A DNA stretch of 54,426 nt from Granulosicoccus sp. (GTDB lineage: Bacteria; Pseudomonadota; Gammaproteobacteria; Granulosicoccales; Granulosicoccaceae): contig JALZUD010000028.1 of the NCBI GenBank assembly GCA_023301725.1, positions 1 through 54,426 on the forward strand. Direction: 5' to 3'. Shown one piece after another: positions 1-9,896 of this stretch. Position 1 is the stretch's first letter; every line of letters starts with the position of its first letter. A model generated the notes under the pieces. It did not search any database and was not told the DNA's origin. It saw nothing but the letters and a program-made list of their open reading frames with translations. Both the position numbers and the translations under genes were made by a program.

Positions 1-1089
1 TTAGCCAGCACCGGTCAGTCGTTTACCAGTTTTGGTATGGGCGCAGGTGCCCTTCAGTCACAAGGTACTGAGCTCATCGTCGATTGCCGTGATCTTGCGG
101 TCATTGGCATCGTCGATGTGCTACTCAACTACCATAAATTCCTTAAACGACTGCGCCACCTAAGAAAAACAATGCAGCAGCGCAAGCCCGATTTGCTGCT
201 ATTAGTGGACTACCCCGACTTTAATCTCAAGTTAGCTGAAACTGCCAAAGCGCTCGGCATTCCGGTTTTGTTTTATGTCAGCCCCCAAGTATGGGCCTGG
301 CGATCGGGACGCGTACCCAGAATCGGCTCACTGGTTAATCATATGGCAGTTCTCTTTCCCTTTGAAGTTGATATTTATCGGCAAGCAGATATTCCAGTAA
401 CGTACGTCGGGAACCCGGTGGTACACGATGCCACCAGCGACTACACGCAAAAGCAAGCGCGCGTTATGACAGGCTTGAATCCAGATCAGCAGGTAGTTGC
501 CCTACTCCCAGGCAGCCGGAAAGGCGAAATAACAAGACACATACCCATCATGCTGGCGAGCATGCAAATCATGCTTGCAAAGCAGCCCAGCACGCAATTT
601 ATCCTACCGGTGGCGCCCACCCTCGACAAAGCGTTCATCGAGCAAATTCTGGGCTCTACTGATACGAGTAAATTGGTGTTAAGCGATAAAGATGCTCGTG
701 ATGTCATGCGCAGTGCAGATGTGTGTCTGGTGGCCTCTGGCACAGCTACACTTGAGACGGCATTAATTGGCACACCCATGGTTGTGATGTATATCGTCAA
801 TGCCATTAACTACACCATTATGAAGCGCCTAATCAAAATTCCCGATATTTCTCTGGTCAACATTGTGGCGGGCAAGAGGGTGGTCCCTGAGTATCTCCAG
901 CATGAAGCTGTGCCACAAGACTTGGCTGATGATCTTGTGTCTCTGTTGAGTAATAAGGACAGACGCGACCAAATGCTTAAAGATCTTGCGTTGGTAAAAC
1001 AAAAAATGGGCGATGGTGGCGCCTCTGGTCGTGTCGCTACTTTAATTAGGCAGCTCACTAGCCGCGAGGCAGCCGCAGAACAATCGTAG
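1..1089 (+). CDS. lpxB: Lipid-A-disaccharide synthase LpxB (5' end outside window)
   Basis: Inner-membrane-associated glycosyltransferase that joins UDP-2,3-diacylglucosamine to lipid X to form the lipid A disaccharide. The reading frame is open from base 1, with 12 residues before the first internal Met at 37, so the N-terminus lies to the left. The 362 visible residues compare with about 380 in E. coli, so roughly the first 20-40 residues are missing. Visible family blocks are YVSPQVWAWR, LPGSRKGEI, VASGTATLETAL and the late LVNIVAGKRVVPEYLQ segment. It is on the plus strand and converges on lpxA with a 35-bp gap, whereas lpxA and lpxB are normally co-directional. Identification is secure; the 5' end is simply cut by the window. 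Confidence 0.96.
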   Translation, partial: LASTGQSFTSFGMGAGALQSQGTELIVDCRDLAVIGIVDVLLNYHKFLKRLRHLRKTMQQRKPDLLLLVDYPDFNLKLAETAKALGIPVLFYVSPQVWAWRSGRVPRIGSLVNHMAVLFPFEVDIYRQADIPVTYVGNPVVHDATSDYTQKQARVMTGLNPDQQVVALLPGSRKGEITRHIPIMLASMQIMLAKQPSTQFILPVAPTLDKAFIEQILGSTDTSKLVLSDKDARDVMRSADVCLVASGTATLETALIGTPMVVMYIVNAINYTIMKRLIKIPDISLVNIVAGKRVVPEYLQHEAVPQDLADDLVSLLSNKDRRDQMLKDLALVKQKMGDGGASGRVATLIRQLTSREAAAEQS

Positions 1090-1124
1090 TGCTTGGCTCG
1101 GGAGATGAACGCCGTCAGTCCCGT

Positions 1125-1895
1125 CTAACGCACAACTCCTCTTTGGCTGTTTTGCACAAAGCTTACAAAACGCGCCACATCAGGGAAGTTGTCGATATCT
1201 GAAGTTAAGGTCGCAATCGCTTTTTCGCGTTCTGCATGGCCACGAATGAGCACCATGTAAGCGCGGTGCAAAGCTTTAATGGTAGCGTCGCTAAATTCTC
1301 TGCGTCGCAAACCATTTTTATTGATGCCACGAGCCTCAGCATAATTTCCTACCACCATAGTGAATGGTGCAACATCTCTATTGGCAACTGAATTAAGCCC
1401 AACGAAAGCGTGTTCCCCTACCTCACAAAACTGATGCACGCAAGCAAAGCCTGCAAGAATCGCATGACTGCCAACAGTCACATGCCCAGCTAAAGATGCG
1501 CCATTGGCCATGATGATATGGTCGGCTAATTGGCAATCGTGCGCTACATGAATGTACGCCATGAACAGGTTGTTGTTGCCTATACGTGTGGTGCCTCCAC
1601 CGCCTTCAGTGCCTCGGTTGATTGTGGTGAATTCACGAATCGTATTCCCATCACCAATCTCGAGGAACGTTCTTTCACCAGCGTATTTTAAATCCTGTGG
1701 GTCGTCCCCCACCGATGCAAACTGAAAGATAGAGTTTTTGGCGCCAATGGTCGTTGGCCCACGGATAACAACATGAGGACCCACTGTAGTCCCCGCACCT
1801 ATGGTGACTTCGCCACCGATAATGCTGTAGGCACCAATGTCGCAGTCATCTGCAATGTGAGCACCCGGATCGACAATGGCTGTTGGATGAATCAC
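1125..1895 (-). CDS. lpxA: UDP-N-acetylglucosamine O-acyltransferase LpxA
   Basis: First step of lipid A synthesis: transfers an R-3-hydroxyacyl chain from acyl carrier protein to UDP-GlcNAc in the cytosol. The protein has 256 residues, six fewer than E. coli at the N-terminus, and is built of left-handed beta-helix hexapeptide repeats followed by a C-terminal helical part. Catalytic His119 (HVAHD) equals E. coli His125; His138 and His154 match His144 and His160. The residue at the acyl-chain ruler position (E. coli Gly173) is Leu167, which by family knowledge suggests a shorter acyl chain than C14. The start is GTG in a GTGA overlap with the fabZ stop codon, indicating translational coupling. 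It is last in the minus-strand skp-lpxD-fabZ-lpxA run. Confidence 0.97.
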   Translation of the reverse strand: MIHPTAIVDPGAHIADDCDIGAYSIIGGEVTIGAGTTVGPHVVIRGPTTIGAKNSIFQFASVGDDPQDLKYAGERTFLEIGDGNTIREFTTINRGTEGGGGTTRIGNNNLFMAYIHVAHDCQLADHIIMANGASLAGHVTVGSHAILAGFACVHQFCEVGEHAFVGLNSVANRDVAPFTMVVGNYAEARGINKNGLRRREFSDATIKALHRAYMVLIRGHAEREKAIATLTSDIDNFPDVARFVSFVQNSQRGVVR

Positions 1896-2335
1896 TCGTC
1901 TATCTCATTGCGTGCAATAACCACCTCAGCGGTGGCGCAGAGAATGCCATCGACTTTTGCTACAACGGCAAACTTATAAATACCCCTTCGCTCTTGTTTC
2001 AGCTCAACATCGAATACCAGTTGGTCTCCGGGTATCACCTGTTTTTTAAAGCGCGCCTTGTCGATGCCAACTAACAAGTACAAGGTCTTTTCATCAGGGT
2101 AGCCTTCCATACTTTTGAAGCCCAGCAAGGCAGCTGCCTGCGCCATGGCCTCAAGAATCAACACACCGGGAAAAATGGGTGATTGTGGAAAGTGCCCAGT
2201 AAAGATGGGCTCGTTGATAGTTACGTTCTTGATGGCCGAAAGCGATGTGTTGGGCTCGAATGCCGTCACTCTATCGATCATTAAAAAGGGATACCGATGC
2301 GGTAAATACTTCAGTATTTCGCGAATATCATCCAC
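1892..2335 (-). CDS. fabZ: 3-hydroxyacyl-ACP dehydratase FabZ
   Basis: Cytosolic hot-dog-fold dehydratase of fatty acid elongation; it competes with LpxA for 3-hydroxyacyl-ACP, which is why the two genes travel together. The protein has 147 residues. Catalytic His48 lies in [11 protein letters not shown] and the catalytic Glu62 in LILEAMAQ. The start is GTG at 2335 with an AGGAG ribosome-binding site eight to nine bases upstream. The stop overlaps the lpxA start by four bases; lpxD ends 48 bp upstream. Length and both active-site residues match the family, so the call is firm. Confidence 0.97.
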   Translation of the reverse strand: MDDIREILKYLPHRYPFLMIDRVTAFEPNTSLSAIKNVTINEPIFTGHFPQSPIFPGVLILEAMAQAAALLGFKSMEGYPDEKTLYLLVGIDKARFKKQVIPGDQLVFDVELKQERRGIYKFAVVAKVDGILCATAEVVIARNEIDE

Positions 2336-2383
2336 GGGTATTCTCCTGAGATCGATTGAGAGATGCAGCGGTAATGGGCCAAT

Positions 2384-3430
2384 TCAAGAGGCACTACTAT
2401 CATCGGCACCACTAGCGTCGGCATTGCCTTGGCGTTCCAGTTGCCGAACGCGCCTGAACAAGTTTTCAAGTTTACCCAAGTTCACGTAACTGCGTCGCCA
2501 CGTTTTTTCTTTTTGCAGCGGCATGCCTGAACCATAACGCCCTTGCTCGTTAATAGAACGCGTAACCAGTGACGCTGCGTTAATAGTGACCTGATCACAG
2601 ATGACCAAATGGCCCACAATATTACACGCACCGCCAATCTGGCAATGATTGCCTATTCGTGTGCTGCCAGCGATGCCAACACAACCAGCAATAGCCGTGT
2701 TGCGCCCGATATGGACGTTATGAGCAATTTGAATCTGGTTATCCAGAATAACGCCATCTTCAATTACAGTGGGCTCAATAGCGCCACAATCTATGGTGGT
2801 GTTCGCCCCTATATGGACAGCGTCGCCTATCAGTACGCCGCCTGTCTGTTGAATCTGACTCCAGCTATCGTCGGCCCAAGCATAGCCAAAACCTTCAGAT
2901 CCCAACACGGCCCCTGACTGCACACGACACTGTTTGCCTAACGTCACCTCATGGTAAATTCTGACCCCGGCAAACAACTGACTACCCTGGCCGATGGTGG
3001 AATTTGCACCCACCGTACAGTGCGAACCAACCACTACCGAGTCTTCAAGGATCACACCCGGACCAATAACGCAAAAAGGACCAATACTGGCCGTGGGCGC
3101 CACTTGCGCTTCAGGGTGCACCAGTGCGGTGCTGTGAATTCCTGCAGGAGGTACCCTGGGGGCTTGCAGTAGCCAGGACGCCTTGGCGTAACTGGCGTAT
3201 GGATTAGCGCTTACCAGTAAATTACCGGGCGCGTCGTCTAGCATAGCTGCAGGAATAATCACTGCACCCGCCTTACTATTTTTCAGCGCAGTGGCATACT
3301 TCAGTCCAACGACAAAGCTGAGGTCTGATACTCCTGCTGACTCTATCGGCGCAAGATGCGATACCACGTGCTCCGGGTTGCCATGCACTGACAAGCCAAG
3401 CTCACGACCTAATTCGTGTAGTGATATCAC
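2384..3430 (-). CDS. lpxD: UDP-3-O-acylglucosamine N-acyltransferase LpxD
   Basis: Third step of lipid A synthesis: N-acylates UDP-3-O-acyl-glucosamine using 3-hydroxyacyl-ACP. The 348-residue protein has an N-terminal uridine-binding domain (about 1-100), a long hexapeptide-repeat beta-helix (about 100-300) and a C-terminal helix ending in an acidic/Ser tail. Catalytic His237 sits in QIAHNVHIG, matching E. coli His239. The start is GTG immediately after the skp TGA stop (no spacer), so translation probably depends on ribosomes finishing skp. No other start codon fits better. Confidence 0.96.
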   Translation of the reverse strand: MISLHELGRELGLSVHGNPEHVVSHLAPIESAGVSDLSFVVGLKYATALKNSKAGAVIIPAAMLDDAPGNLLVSANPYASYAKASWLLQAPRVPPAGIHSTALVHPEAQVAPTASIGPFCVIGPGVILEDSVVVGSHCTVGANSTIGQGSQLFAGVRIYHEVTLGKQCRVQSGAVLGSEGFGYAWADDSWSQIQQTGGVLIGDAVHIGANTTIDCGAIEPTVIEDGVILDNQIQIAHNVHIGRNTAIAGCVGIAGSTRIGNHCQIGGACNIVGHLVICDQVTINAASLVTRSINEQGRYGSGMPLQKEKTWRRSYVNLGKLENLFRRVRQLERQGNADASGADDSSAS

Positions 3431-4018
3431 TCAATTAGAAGATTGTTGGCTGGTGTATTCACTCACCAAGGATTCAAGGATACGTTCAGTAACGTCTATG
3501 CGCTTGTTGGCATAGAGGACGCCATCACTAACAATAAGATCGTAGTCGTGCATTTCACCAAACTGTGCGATCGCCTCAAGCACAAGCACTCTTACATTTT
3601 TGAATTCTGTGTTCTTCTGGATGTTCAGCTCTTCGCGAAAATCCTGCTCACTTCTCTTAATCCGCCGCTCCAGTGAACGCGACTCTCTATCTTGCTGCGC
3701 GTAAGCAGCTTCAGTAAGTTCCAGAGTGGCATCAGACATCATGGCTACAAGCTCAGCAAGATCAGATCGCTGCTGTTCCAGTTCGCGCTGCCTAGGGGCA
3801 AATTCAGCTTCAAGCCGCTGCTCAGCCTCCAGAGCTTGTGGCGCCCGATCGATCAAGTAAGGTATGTCTACAAAACCGATTTTACCAATGCCTAGTGCCT
3901 CGTTATCTGCCCGTGCAACTTGGTTAAACGCCAGAAGCAAGATTGCTACCAGAAAAAAACCACGGGGCGACACGACACGTTTTCGCAAATGCAAAACAAT
4001 TTTCAGATATTGACTCAT
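3431..4018 (-). CDS. skp: Periplasmic OmpH/Skp-family chaperone
   Basis: Periplasmic holdase that carries unfolded outer-membrane proteins from the Sec translocon to the BAM complex. The 195-residue precursor has a basic N-terminus, a hydrophobic signal segment (about 20-36) and a likely cleavage site after ARA. The mature protein begins with the family strand KIGFVDIPYLIDRAPQ, followed by a long charged coiled-coil tentacle (about 55-140) and a return strand with YDLIVSDGVLYANKRIDVT. It lies two bases after bamA and abuts lpxD, the usual bamA-skp-lpxD arrangement. The sequence is diverged, as is normal for this family, so context adds weight. Confidence 0.92.
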   Translation of the reverse strand: MSQYLKIVLHLRKRVVSPRGFFLVAILLLAFNQVARADNEALGIGKIGFVDIPYLIDRAPQALEAEQRLEAEFAPRQRELEQQRSDLAELVAMMSDATLELTEAAYAQQDRESRSLERRIKRSEQDFREELNIQKNTEFKNVRVLVLEAIAQFGEMHDYDLIVSDGVLYANKRIDVTERILESLVSEYTSQQSSN

Positions 4019-4020
4019 GG

Positions 4021-6411
4021 CTAAAAAATAGATCCAATAGTGAACTGAAATCGCTGCTTCCTATCGTCTTCCCTGTCGTTATAGGGGTTTGCCCAACTGA
4101 ATGTTAATGGTCCGACAGGAGAAAGCCAAACAAAGGCAACACCGTACGAGCCTCTAACTTCGTCAATATCAAACTCATCATCGTCTTCAAAGACGTTACC
4201 AAAATCGGTGAAAAAACTAAATCGAGTGGCTCCCGGAGTTTCCACAAACGGAGGTGGGAAAATCAACTCGACAGTACCCAAGGTTCTAAAATCTCCACCG
4301 GCAGCATTACCGCTCGAATCTCTTGGACCCAGACTACCATTTCGATAGCCTCGTAACGTTCTCACTCCGCCAGCAAAGAAGCGGTCGAAAAAAGGCAGGT
4401 TATCGAAATCACCGTACCCGTATCCAGTATCAATTCTTGAATTGGCCGAAAGCGTGTAGCGCGGAGTTATGGCGTGGTAGAACTCAAAACTATAGCCTAA
4501 TTTGTAGTACGTGATGTCGCTGTTTGGGCTGGTCACCTCCAGCGACAAGCGATTAGACACGCCATCAGTTGCAAAAACGGTTCGATTGCGCGTGTCGTAC
4601 ACAAACCCCAGATTGATATTATAGATATCGAACGTGTCGCCTTCTTCATCAAGAAACCCCAAGATGCGCACCGGGGTCTCTGTGGTGGTACCAATCTCTG
4701 TGCGCTCGTAGCCCGCTCCCACACTGAATGTTGAGAATTCACTCAAAGGCACACCAAAGCGAATATTGGCACCTCGTGTACTGGATAGGAATCGTGACGC
4801 TGACGTAAAGTCGCCTGTGTCTGTCTCTCGAATAAAACCACCGATAGAGCGGCTGATGCCATCATCAGTGAAGTACGGATCGCGAAATGATAAAGATAGT
4901 TGTCGTGTTTCCTGAGAACGATCGAACGAAAACTGCAGGCTCTCTCCTGTGCCAAACAGATTGTCTTGCTGAAAAGCAAAGTTGATCGTTGAACCACCGT
5001 CACTGCCAAAGCCGAAGCCTGCGCTAAACGATCCAGACTGACCTTCCACGACCGAGACTTCCAGATCTACCTGATCATCAGTGCCAGGGACTCTAGGGGT
5101 ACGAATACTCACGGCCTGCAGAAACGCCAATCGTTGCAAACGAATCCGCGAACGATTCACTCGTGCCGGCGAAAAGCGACTACCCTCCATCTGTCTCATT
5201 TCACGCCGAAACACATCATCACGTGTTTTGTATTGACCACTAAATGTGATTCTGCGTACATATACCCGCTTACCCGGATTAATCGCGAATGTTAAGCCAA
5301 CATCTCGATCCTCGTCGTTGATATCAGGCAGCACATCTACTTGGGCAAAGGCAAATCCTTCCTCGCCCAGTCGATCGCTAATCGCGTTGCTGCTAGCAAC
5401 GATATCTTTGCGGGCAAATGTGTCACCCACATTGACCGAAACAAGTGAGCGCAATTGCGCTTCAGGTATTTCGAATTCACCGTCGAGCTCTATATCGCGC
5501 AAGGTATAACGATCACCTTCTCGAATATTGATGACGATAAAGATATCTCGCTTGTCAGCAGAAATAGATACCTGAGTTGAGTCGATTTCGAAACGAATAA
5601 AGCCACGGTCCTGATAAAAGGAACGCAAGGTCTCGATGTCAGCACTTAATTTAACCTGCGAGTATTCATCAGCACTGCTAAACGGATTAATTGTTTTCTC
5701 ACTGGAGCGCAGTAGGCCCAGCAGGGTCTCGTCATCGAAAGAATCGTTGCCAACAATGTTGATATGCTCGATTCTGGCAACCGCCCCTTCACTGATGACG
5801 ATATCAAGCGACACTCGATTGCGCTCAAGCTCACTTACTTTGATATCTATTTCGCTACCGTAGTTGCCCGAACTGAAATACACACGCCTCAATTCTCGCT
5901 CTACAGTTTCAAGAATTGAACGGTTGTAAACACGTCCTAGCGCAATACCTGCTTGTCGCAACGAGGCTTGCAGCTCATCTGCTTCGATTTTACGGTTACC
6001 GTCAATGGAAATAGTGCCAATAGTTGGCCGCTCTCTGACGCTCACTACGAGCGTTCCAGCGCCACGGCGTTTGAGACTCACATCGTCGAACAGCCCAGAT
6101 TCGTACAGCGATCTCATCACTCTGGCGCTATCAAGAGTTGGATCAAATCGATCTCTGTTGCGCACGGGCAAGTAGTTCAAAACTGTGCCAAGATCGATGC
6201 GCGCGTTGCCCTCCACCACGATATCGCTGACCACAAAGCCCTGCACAGCGGCCAGAGGAGACACTCCAGAGGGTAGCGCCTGCGATTGGGCATTAACGGC
6301 AACGCCTGTAATGACCAATGCCAGAAGCATGATTAGCAGTCTGCCTGATCGCGTAGAAAGCAGACCTCCAGAGATCCTTGCTTGTTTGCAGCTCAGCGCT
6401 GAAGGACTCAT
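4021..6411 (-). CDS. bamA: Outer membrane assembly factor BamA
   Basis: Central subunit of the BAM machine that inserts beta-barrel proteins into the outer membrane. The 796-residue precursor has a signal peptide ending near residue 42-46. Five POTRA domains follow (roughly 58-128, 129-208, 209-297, 298-378, 379-455), with recurring openings such as [18 protein letters not shown] and [10 protein letters not shown] 16-strand barrel ends in FQFTIGSIF with the terminal Phe typical of outer-membrane proteins. The conserved loop-6 motif, VRGF in E. coli, appears as LRGY within [16 protein letters not shown]. The ATG start overlaps the rseP stop by four bases, so the two are translationally coupled. 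Confidence 0.98.
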   Translation of the reverse strand: MSPSALSCKQARISGGLLSTRSGRLLIMLLALVITGVAVNAQSQALPSGVSPLAAVQGFVVSDIVVEGNARIDLGTVLNYLPVRNRDRFDPTLDSARVMRSLYESGLFDDVSLKRRGAGTLVVSVRERPTIGTISIDGNRKIEADELQASLRQAGIALGRVYNRSILETVERELRRVYFSSGNYGSEIDIKVSELERNRVSLDIVISEGAVARIEHINIVGNDSFDDETLLGLLRSSEKTINPFSSADEYSQVKLSADIETLRSFYQDRGFIRFEIDSTQVSISADKRDIFIVINIREGDRYTLRDIELDGEFEIPEAQLRSLVSVNVGDTFARKDIVASSNAISDRLGEEGFAFAQVDVLPDINDEDRDVGLTFAINPGKRVYVRRITFSGQYKTRDDVFRREMRQMEGSRFSPARVNRSRIRLQRLAFLQAVSIRTPRVPGTDDQVDLEVSVVEGQSGSFSAGFGFGSDGGSTINFAFQQDNLFGTGESLQFSFDRSQETRQLSLSFRDPYFTDDGISRSIGGFIRETDTGDFTSASRFLSSTRGANIRFGVPLSEFSTFSVGAGYERTEIGTTTETPVRILGFLDEEGDTFDIYNINLGFVYDTRNRTVFATDGVSNRLSLEVTSPNSDITYYKLGYSFEFYHAITPRYTLSANSRIDTGYGYGDFDNLPFFDRFFAGGVRTLRGYRNGSLGPRDSSGNAAGGDFRTLGTVELIFPPPFVETPGATRFSFFTDFGNVFEDDDEFDIDEVRGSYGVAFVWLSPVGPLTFSWANPYNDREDDRKQRFQFTIGSIF

Positions 6412-7778
6412 TGAATCAGTCGCCCGATATCATTGTAGAACGCGAGAAGCATCAAGCAGCCCAGCACAACGATACCCAGTTGTTGTCCCCAGATCTGAAC
6501 GCGCTCAGATACGGGCTTTTTGAGCACGGCTTCGGCCGCAAAGTACATGAGGTGACCACCATCGAGCATGGGGATAGGCAGCAAGTTAAGAACCGCCAGA
6601 GAGATACTGATCAGCGCAAGAAAATTGATGTAGTGGTCGATACCCACGCTGGCTGATTCACCTGCATATTGGGCAATGCTAATTGGACCACTGATGTTAT
6701 CCAGTGAGGCTTGGCCGACGATCAATTTACCCATCATGCGCAAGGTAAGCACCGACATATTCCAGGTGCGAGCGACTGCCTCACCGAGAGCATTTATGGG
6801 CGGATGTTTAACGATAATCTGTGACTTTGCCGACAACGCCTGACTCTGCGTCTCCATAATGCCAATGCGTCCAATTAATTGGTCGCCAACCTGCACGGGC
6901 TCGGGAGTTAGTGTCAGATTAATTATTTCGCTGTTGCGTGCAACCGTCAGCTCAAGTGCCTGACCTGCGCTGGGACGCACCTTTTCGACCAGATCTCTCC
7001 ATGTCGACATGGGTTGGCCATCGACACTGGTAATTTTATCGCCCACCAGCAACCCGGCAAGGTCACCTGCACCGTCTGCCACTAGATCGCCCACCACAGG
7101 TTCCACTTCTGGCCACCAGGCACGAAATCCGAGGTTCGCAACGGCATCACCGTCTGACTGCAGCATTTGTTCTTGCGTTAATGGCAAATCACGGACAGTA
7201 AGATTGCCGTTCGCTGTTTCTACCTCGATTTGCAAGGGCGCTGACGCGTCGAAGGAGGCTTCGAGCAAGGCAATGCGAGCATCTGTCCAGGTCGCTGTTG
7301 TTTGCCCGTTGACCGAGACGATACGATCTTCATAAACAAACCCTGCACGCTCAGCAGCCGAATCGGCAACAGGTGCACCAATTAGAGGAGCCGTGCCACT
7401 GATGCCCATCATCATGACAATCCAATAGGCGAAGATGGCTAACAGGAAGTTGGCTAACGGCCCAGCCACCACGACAGCAGCTCTGGCCCACAAAGGCTGA
7501 CGATTGAACGCCCTATGCCTTTCCGCGCTAGGTACAGCCCCTTCTCGCTCGTCGAGCATCTTGACGTAGCCACCCAATGGAATGGCAGCAAGCACAAATT
7601 CGGTGTTGTCCACCTTACCCGTTCGCTTGTAAAGCGCTTTACCAAACCCGATAGAATACCGCAGCACCTTGATACCCACTTTACGGGCAACCCAGAAGTG
7701 GCCGTACTCGTGAATCGAGATCAGGATGCCGAGCGCCAGAATGAAAGCCGCAGCGTTGAATATTACGTTGCCAAACAT
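6408..7778 (-). CDS. rseP: Site-2 intramembrane zinc protease RseP
   Basis: Inner-membrane protease that cleaves anti-sigma factor RseA, releasing sigma-E when outer-membrane assembly fails, and also clears signal peptides. The 456-residue product has the active-site HEYGH (His23, Glu24, His27) in the first membrane helix, two central PDZ domains, and the LDGGH motif supplying the third zinc ligand in a late helix. I start at ATG 7778. A longer frame from a TTG at 7826 adds 16 residues that the family lacks and would precede the normal N-terminus. No strong ribosome-binding site is visible at either position. It sits between dxr (97 bp upstream) and bamA. Confidence 0.95.
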   Translation of the reverse strand: MFGNVIFNAAAFILALGILISIHEYGHFWVARKVGIKVLRYSIGFGKALYKRTGKVDNTEFVLAAIPLGGYVKMLDEREGAVPSAERHRAFNRQPLWARAAVVVAGPLANFLLAIFAYWIVMMMGISGTAPLIGAPVADSAAERAGFVYEDRIVSVNGQTTATWTDARIALLEASFDASAPLQIEVETANGNLTVRDLPLTQEQMLQSDGDAVANLGFRAWWPEVEPVVGDLVADGAGDLAGLLVGDKITSVDGQPMSTWRDLVEKVRPSAGQALELTVARNSEIINLTLTPEPVQVGDQLIGRIGIMETQSQALSAKSQIIVKHPPINALGEAVARTWNMSVLTLRMMGKLIVGQASLDNISGPISIAQYAGESASVGIDHYINFLALISISLAVLNLLPIPMLDGGHLMYFAAEAVLKKPVSERVQIWGQQLGIVVLGCLMLLAFYNDIGRLIQ

Positions 7779-7875
7779 ACAAACATCATATTTAGTTGCA
7801 GTTACAAAAAAGCGCGTTATTAACAAACACCCTGCTCACATTTAAACAAGGTGAAACTAACGAATGAAAAAAGGA

Positions 7876-9084
7876 TTATGCAAAAGACTGAACAAGCTCC
7901 CGAGCGATGACGCGAGCATGTTCGTCAGCGCTAATGATAGTGCTCAAATCGCTTGTAGGGGATATTTTTGATCGACTCAATGTTTGCTCTACAACTTCTG
8001 CAAGTTGTAAAAAAGCAACATCTCCAGTCAAAAACGCATCCACTGCCACCTCATTTGCCGCATTGAGTACAGTGGGCGCAGTGCCCCCTTCTCGTTGTGC
8101 CTCGAAGGCCAAACGCAGCAATGGAAAGCGGTGCATATCGGGCGCCTCAAAATGCAAGCCAGACACTTTTAGAAAATCCAGTGGCTCAACACCAGAGTCG
8201 ATTCTCTCAGGCCATGCCAATGCATGTGCAATGGGTGTGCGCATGTCTGGGCGGCCCATTTGAGCAATCACTGAGCCGTCCTTGTAACTAACCATTGAAT
8301 GGATAATGCTTTCCGGGTGCACAACAACGTCAATATCGTCAGGCGAAACAGCAAATAGCTGGCAAGCTTCGATCACCTCAAGACCCTTGTTCATCAAGGT
8401 TGCAGAATCAATGGAAATCTTCGGTCCCATCACCCAATTTGGGTGCTTTAGGGCCTGTTGCACCGTTACAACACGGAGCTGTTCAAGCGTGAATTGTCGG
8501 AATGGCCCACCTGATGCAGTGAGCAAAATTTTTACGATTCCTTCCGTATTGACACCCGATGTGCCGCTTGGCAGGCTCTGAAAGATGGCGTTGTGCTCAC
8601 TATCTACTGGCATTATCAGTGCGCCCGAGCACTTAGCCGCGTGCATAAGCAACTCGCCGCTCATCACTAAAGACTCTTTGTTGGCCAATAACAGTCTTTT
8701 GCCGGCGTTGGCAGCCGCCAGAGTGGATAGCAAGCCCGCTGCGCCGACGATTGCCGCGACTACGATGTCGGTCCTCTCAGAATCAGCAACCTGTTCCAGA
8801 GCTTTTGGTCCGTGATCAATCGTTATTGACAGATTCTTTTCGCGACAAAGGTCCTGCAAGCGTTGTGCAGATTCCTCAGACCCCACCACGGCAACCTCAG
8901 GCTTGAAGCGCACACATTGCTCAAACAGCTCGTCCACCCGTGTATGCGCTGATAGTGCTTGCACACTGAAGCGCTCAGGATGTCTGGAGACGACATCTAG
9001 AGTACTTTTACCAATGGATCCTGTTGAGCCCAGTATGCTGATGCGCTGAGGCTTATCTATCAATGAGGCTTGAATTAAACTCAA
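7876..9084 (-). CDS. dxr: 1-deoxy-D-xylulose-5-phosphate reductoisomerase
   Basis: Committed step of the MEP isoprenoid pathway: NADPH-dependent rearrangement and reduction of DXP to MEP in the cytosol. It feeds undecaprenyl synthesis by the neighbouring uppS. The protein has 402 residues. The dinucleotide-binding loop GSTGSIGKST is at 19-28, metal ligands Asp161 and Glu163 lie in VDSEHNAIF, and the Glu of NKGLEVIEA supplies the third ligand. The best start is TTG overlapping the cdsA stop by four bases (TTGA); no ATG or GTG precedes the nucleotide-binding motif. Start confidence is moderate, identity high. Confidence 0.96.
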   Translation of the reverse strand: MSLIQASLIDKPQRISILGSTGSIGKSTLDVVSRHPERFSVQALSAHTRVDELFEQCVRFKPEVAVVGSEESAQRLQDLCREKNLSITIDHGPKALEQVADSERTDIVVAAIVGAAGLLSTLAAANAGKRLLLANKESLVMSGELLMHAAKCSGALIMPVDSEHNAIFQSLPSGTSGVNTEGIVKILLTASGGPFRQFTLEQLRVVTVQQALKHPNWVMGPKISIDSATLMNKGLEVIEACQLFAVSPDDIDVVVHPESIIHSMVSYKDGSVIAQMGRPDMRTPIAHALAWPERIDSGVEPLDFLKVSGLHFEAPDMHRFPLLRLAFEAQREGGTAPTVLNAANEVAVDAFLTGDVAFLQLAEVVEQTLSRSKISPTSDLSTIISADEHARVIARELVQSFA

Positions 9085-9896
9085 AACCAGACCCAGACAA
9101 ACGCGAAAACAGGCATAGCAGCCAGCACGCCATCAATACGATCCAGAACGCCTCCGTGCCCAGGCAGCATGCTGCTGCTGTCTTTCATGTCAGCGGCGCG
9201 CTTAATACGACTCTCGGCAAGATCGCCAACAACAGAGGCGCCCGCAGCAAGCACAGTAGCCACTAACAACTTTAGAACATTACCATTGGCAAAATCTGCG
9301 AACAACATAACCAGAAGCATGAAGAGCAAGGTGAGAGCAGCACCACCGTAGACACCTTCCCAGGTTTTACCTGGGCTGATAAGCGGCGCCAGCTTGCTCT
9401 TACCAAAGCGGCGACCACTGAAAAAGGCGCCGATGTCCATTATCCAAATAATACATAAGGCATACAGCAACAGATACGATGACGCGGCTGGGGCGTACGT
9501 GCGCAGGTATTGAATAGCAACAGCTGTGACCAGCATCGTGAACACACCAAGCAATAACAAGCTAGTTTGTACGCTCGCAAACCGCTGCAACTTGGGCACC
9601 ATGTAAAACGACACTGGAATACTCAGCCAGTATAAAAACCCCGCCAGTAACATCCATCGCATAAAGCTCTGATCGTACGGTATGTAGAGAAATATAAGCG
9701 CAAGCAGGCCAACAAGCGCCGCAAACGCAGTTTGCAAATGTTCATTGTGAACTTGGCAAAGCCGACTCCATTCCCAAGCTGCGGCTGCAACGATAAACCC
9801 AAGTATTAGCGCGAAAACATGTACAGAGGCAAGAAAAAGGTCTGCAGCAAAAATAATCAGCAAAACAGCTGCTGTAATGATTCTGGTTTGTAGCAT
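9081..9896 (-). CDS. cdsA: Phosphatidate cytidylyltransferase CdsA
   Basis: Polytopic inner-membrane enzyme making CDP-diacylglycerol from phosphatidate and CTP, the precursor of all phospholipids. The 271-residue product is strongly hydrophobic, with about eight predicted membrane helices. The CDP-transferase signature runs from SRIKRAADMKD through PGHGGVLDRIDG near the C-terminus, with the acidic residues needed for metal and CTP binding. It starts at ATG 9896 directly after the uppS stop codon and overlaps the dxr start, consistent with a single uppS-cdsA-dxr transcript. Confidence 0.96.
   Translation of the reverse strand: MLQTRIITAAVLLIIFAADLFLASVHVFALILGFIVAAAAWEWSRLCQVHNEHLQTAFAALVGLLALIFLYIPYDQSFMRWMLLAGFLYWLSIPVSFYMVPKLQRFASVQTSLLLLGVFTMLVTAVAIQYLRTYAPAASSYLLLYALCIIWIMDIGAFFSGRRFGKSKLAPLISPGKTWEGVYGGAALTLLFMLLVMLFADFANGNVLKLLVATVLAAGASVVGDLAESRIKRAADMKDSSSMLPGHGGVLDRIDGVLAAMPVFAFVWVWF

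Noticed and set aside
7779..7826. Sixteen-residue N-terminal extension of RseP from a TTG codon
   Set aside because: The family starts directly before the first membrane helix with HExxH; the extension has no similarity.
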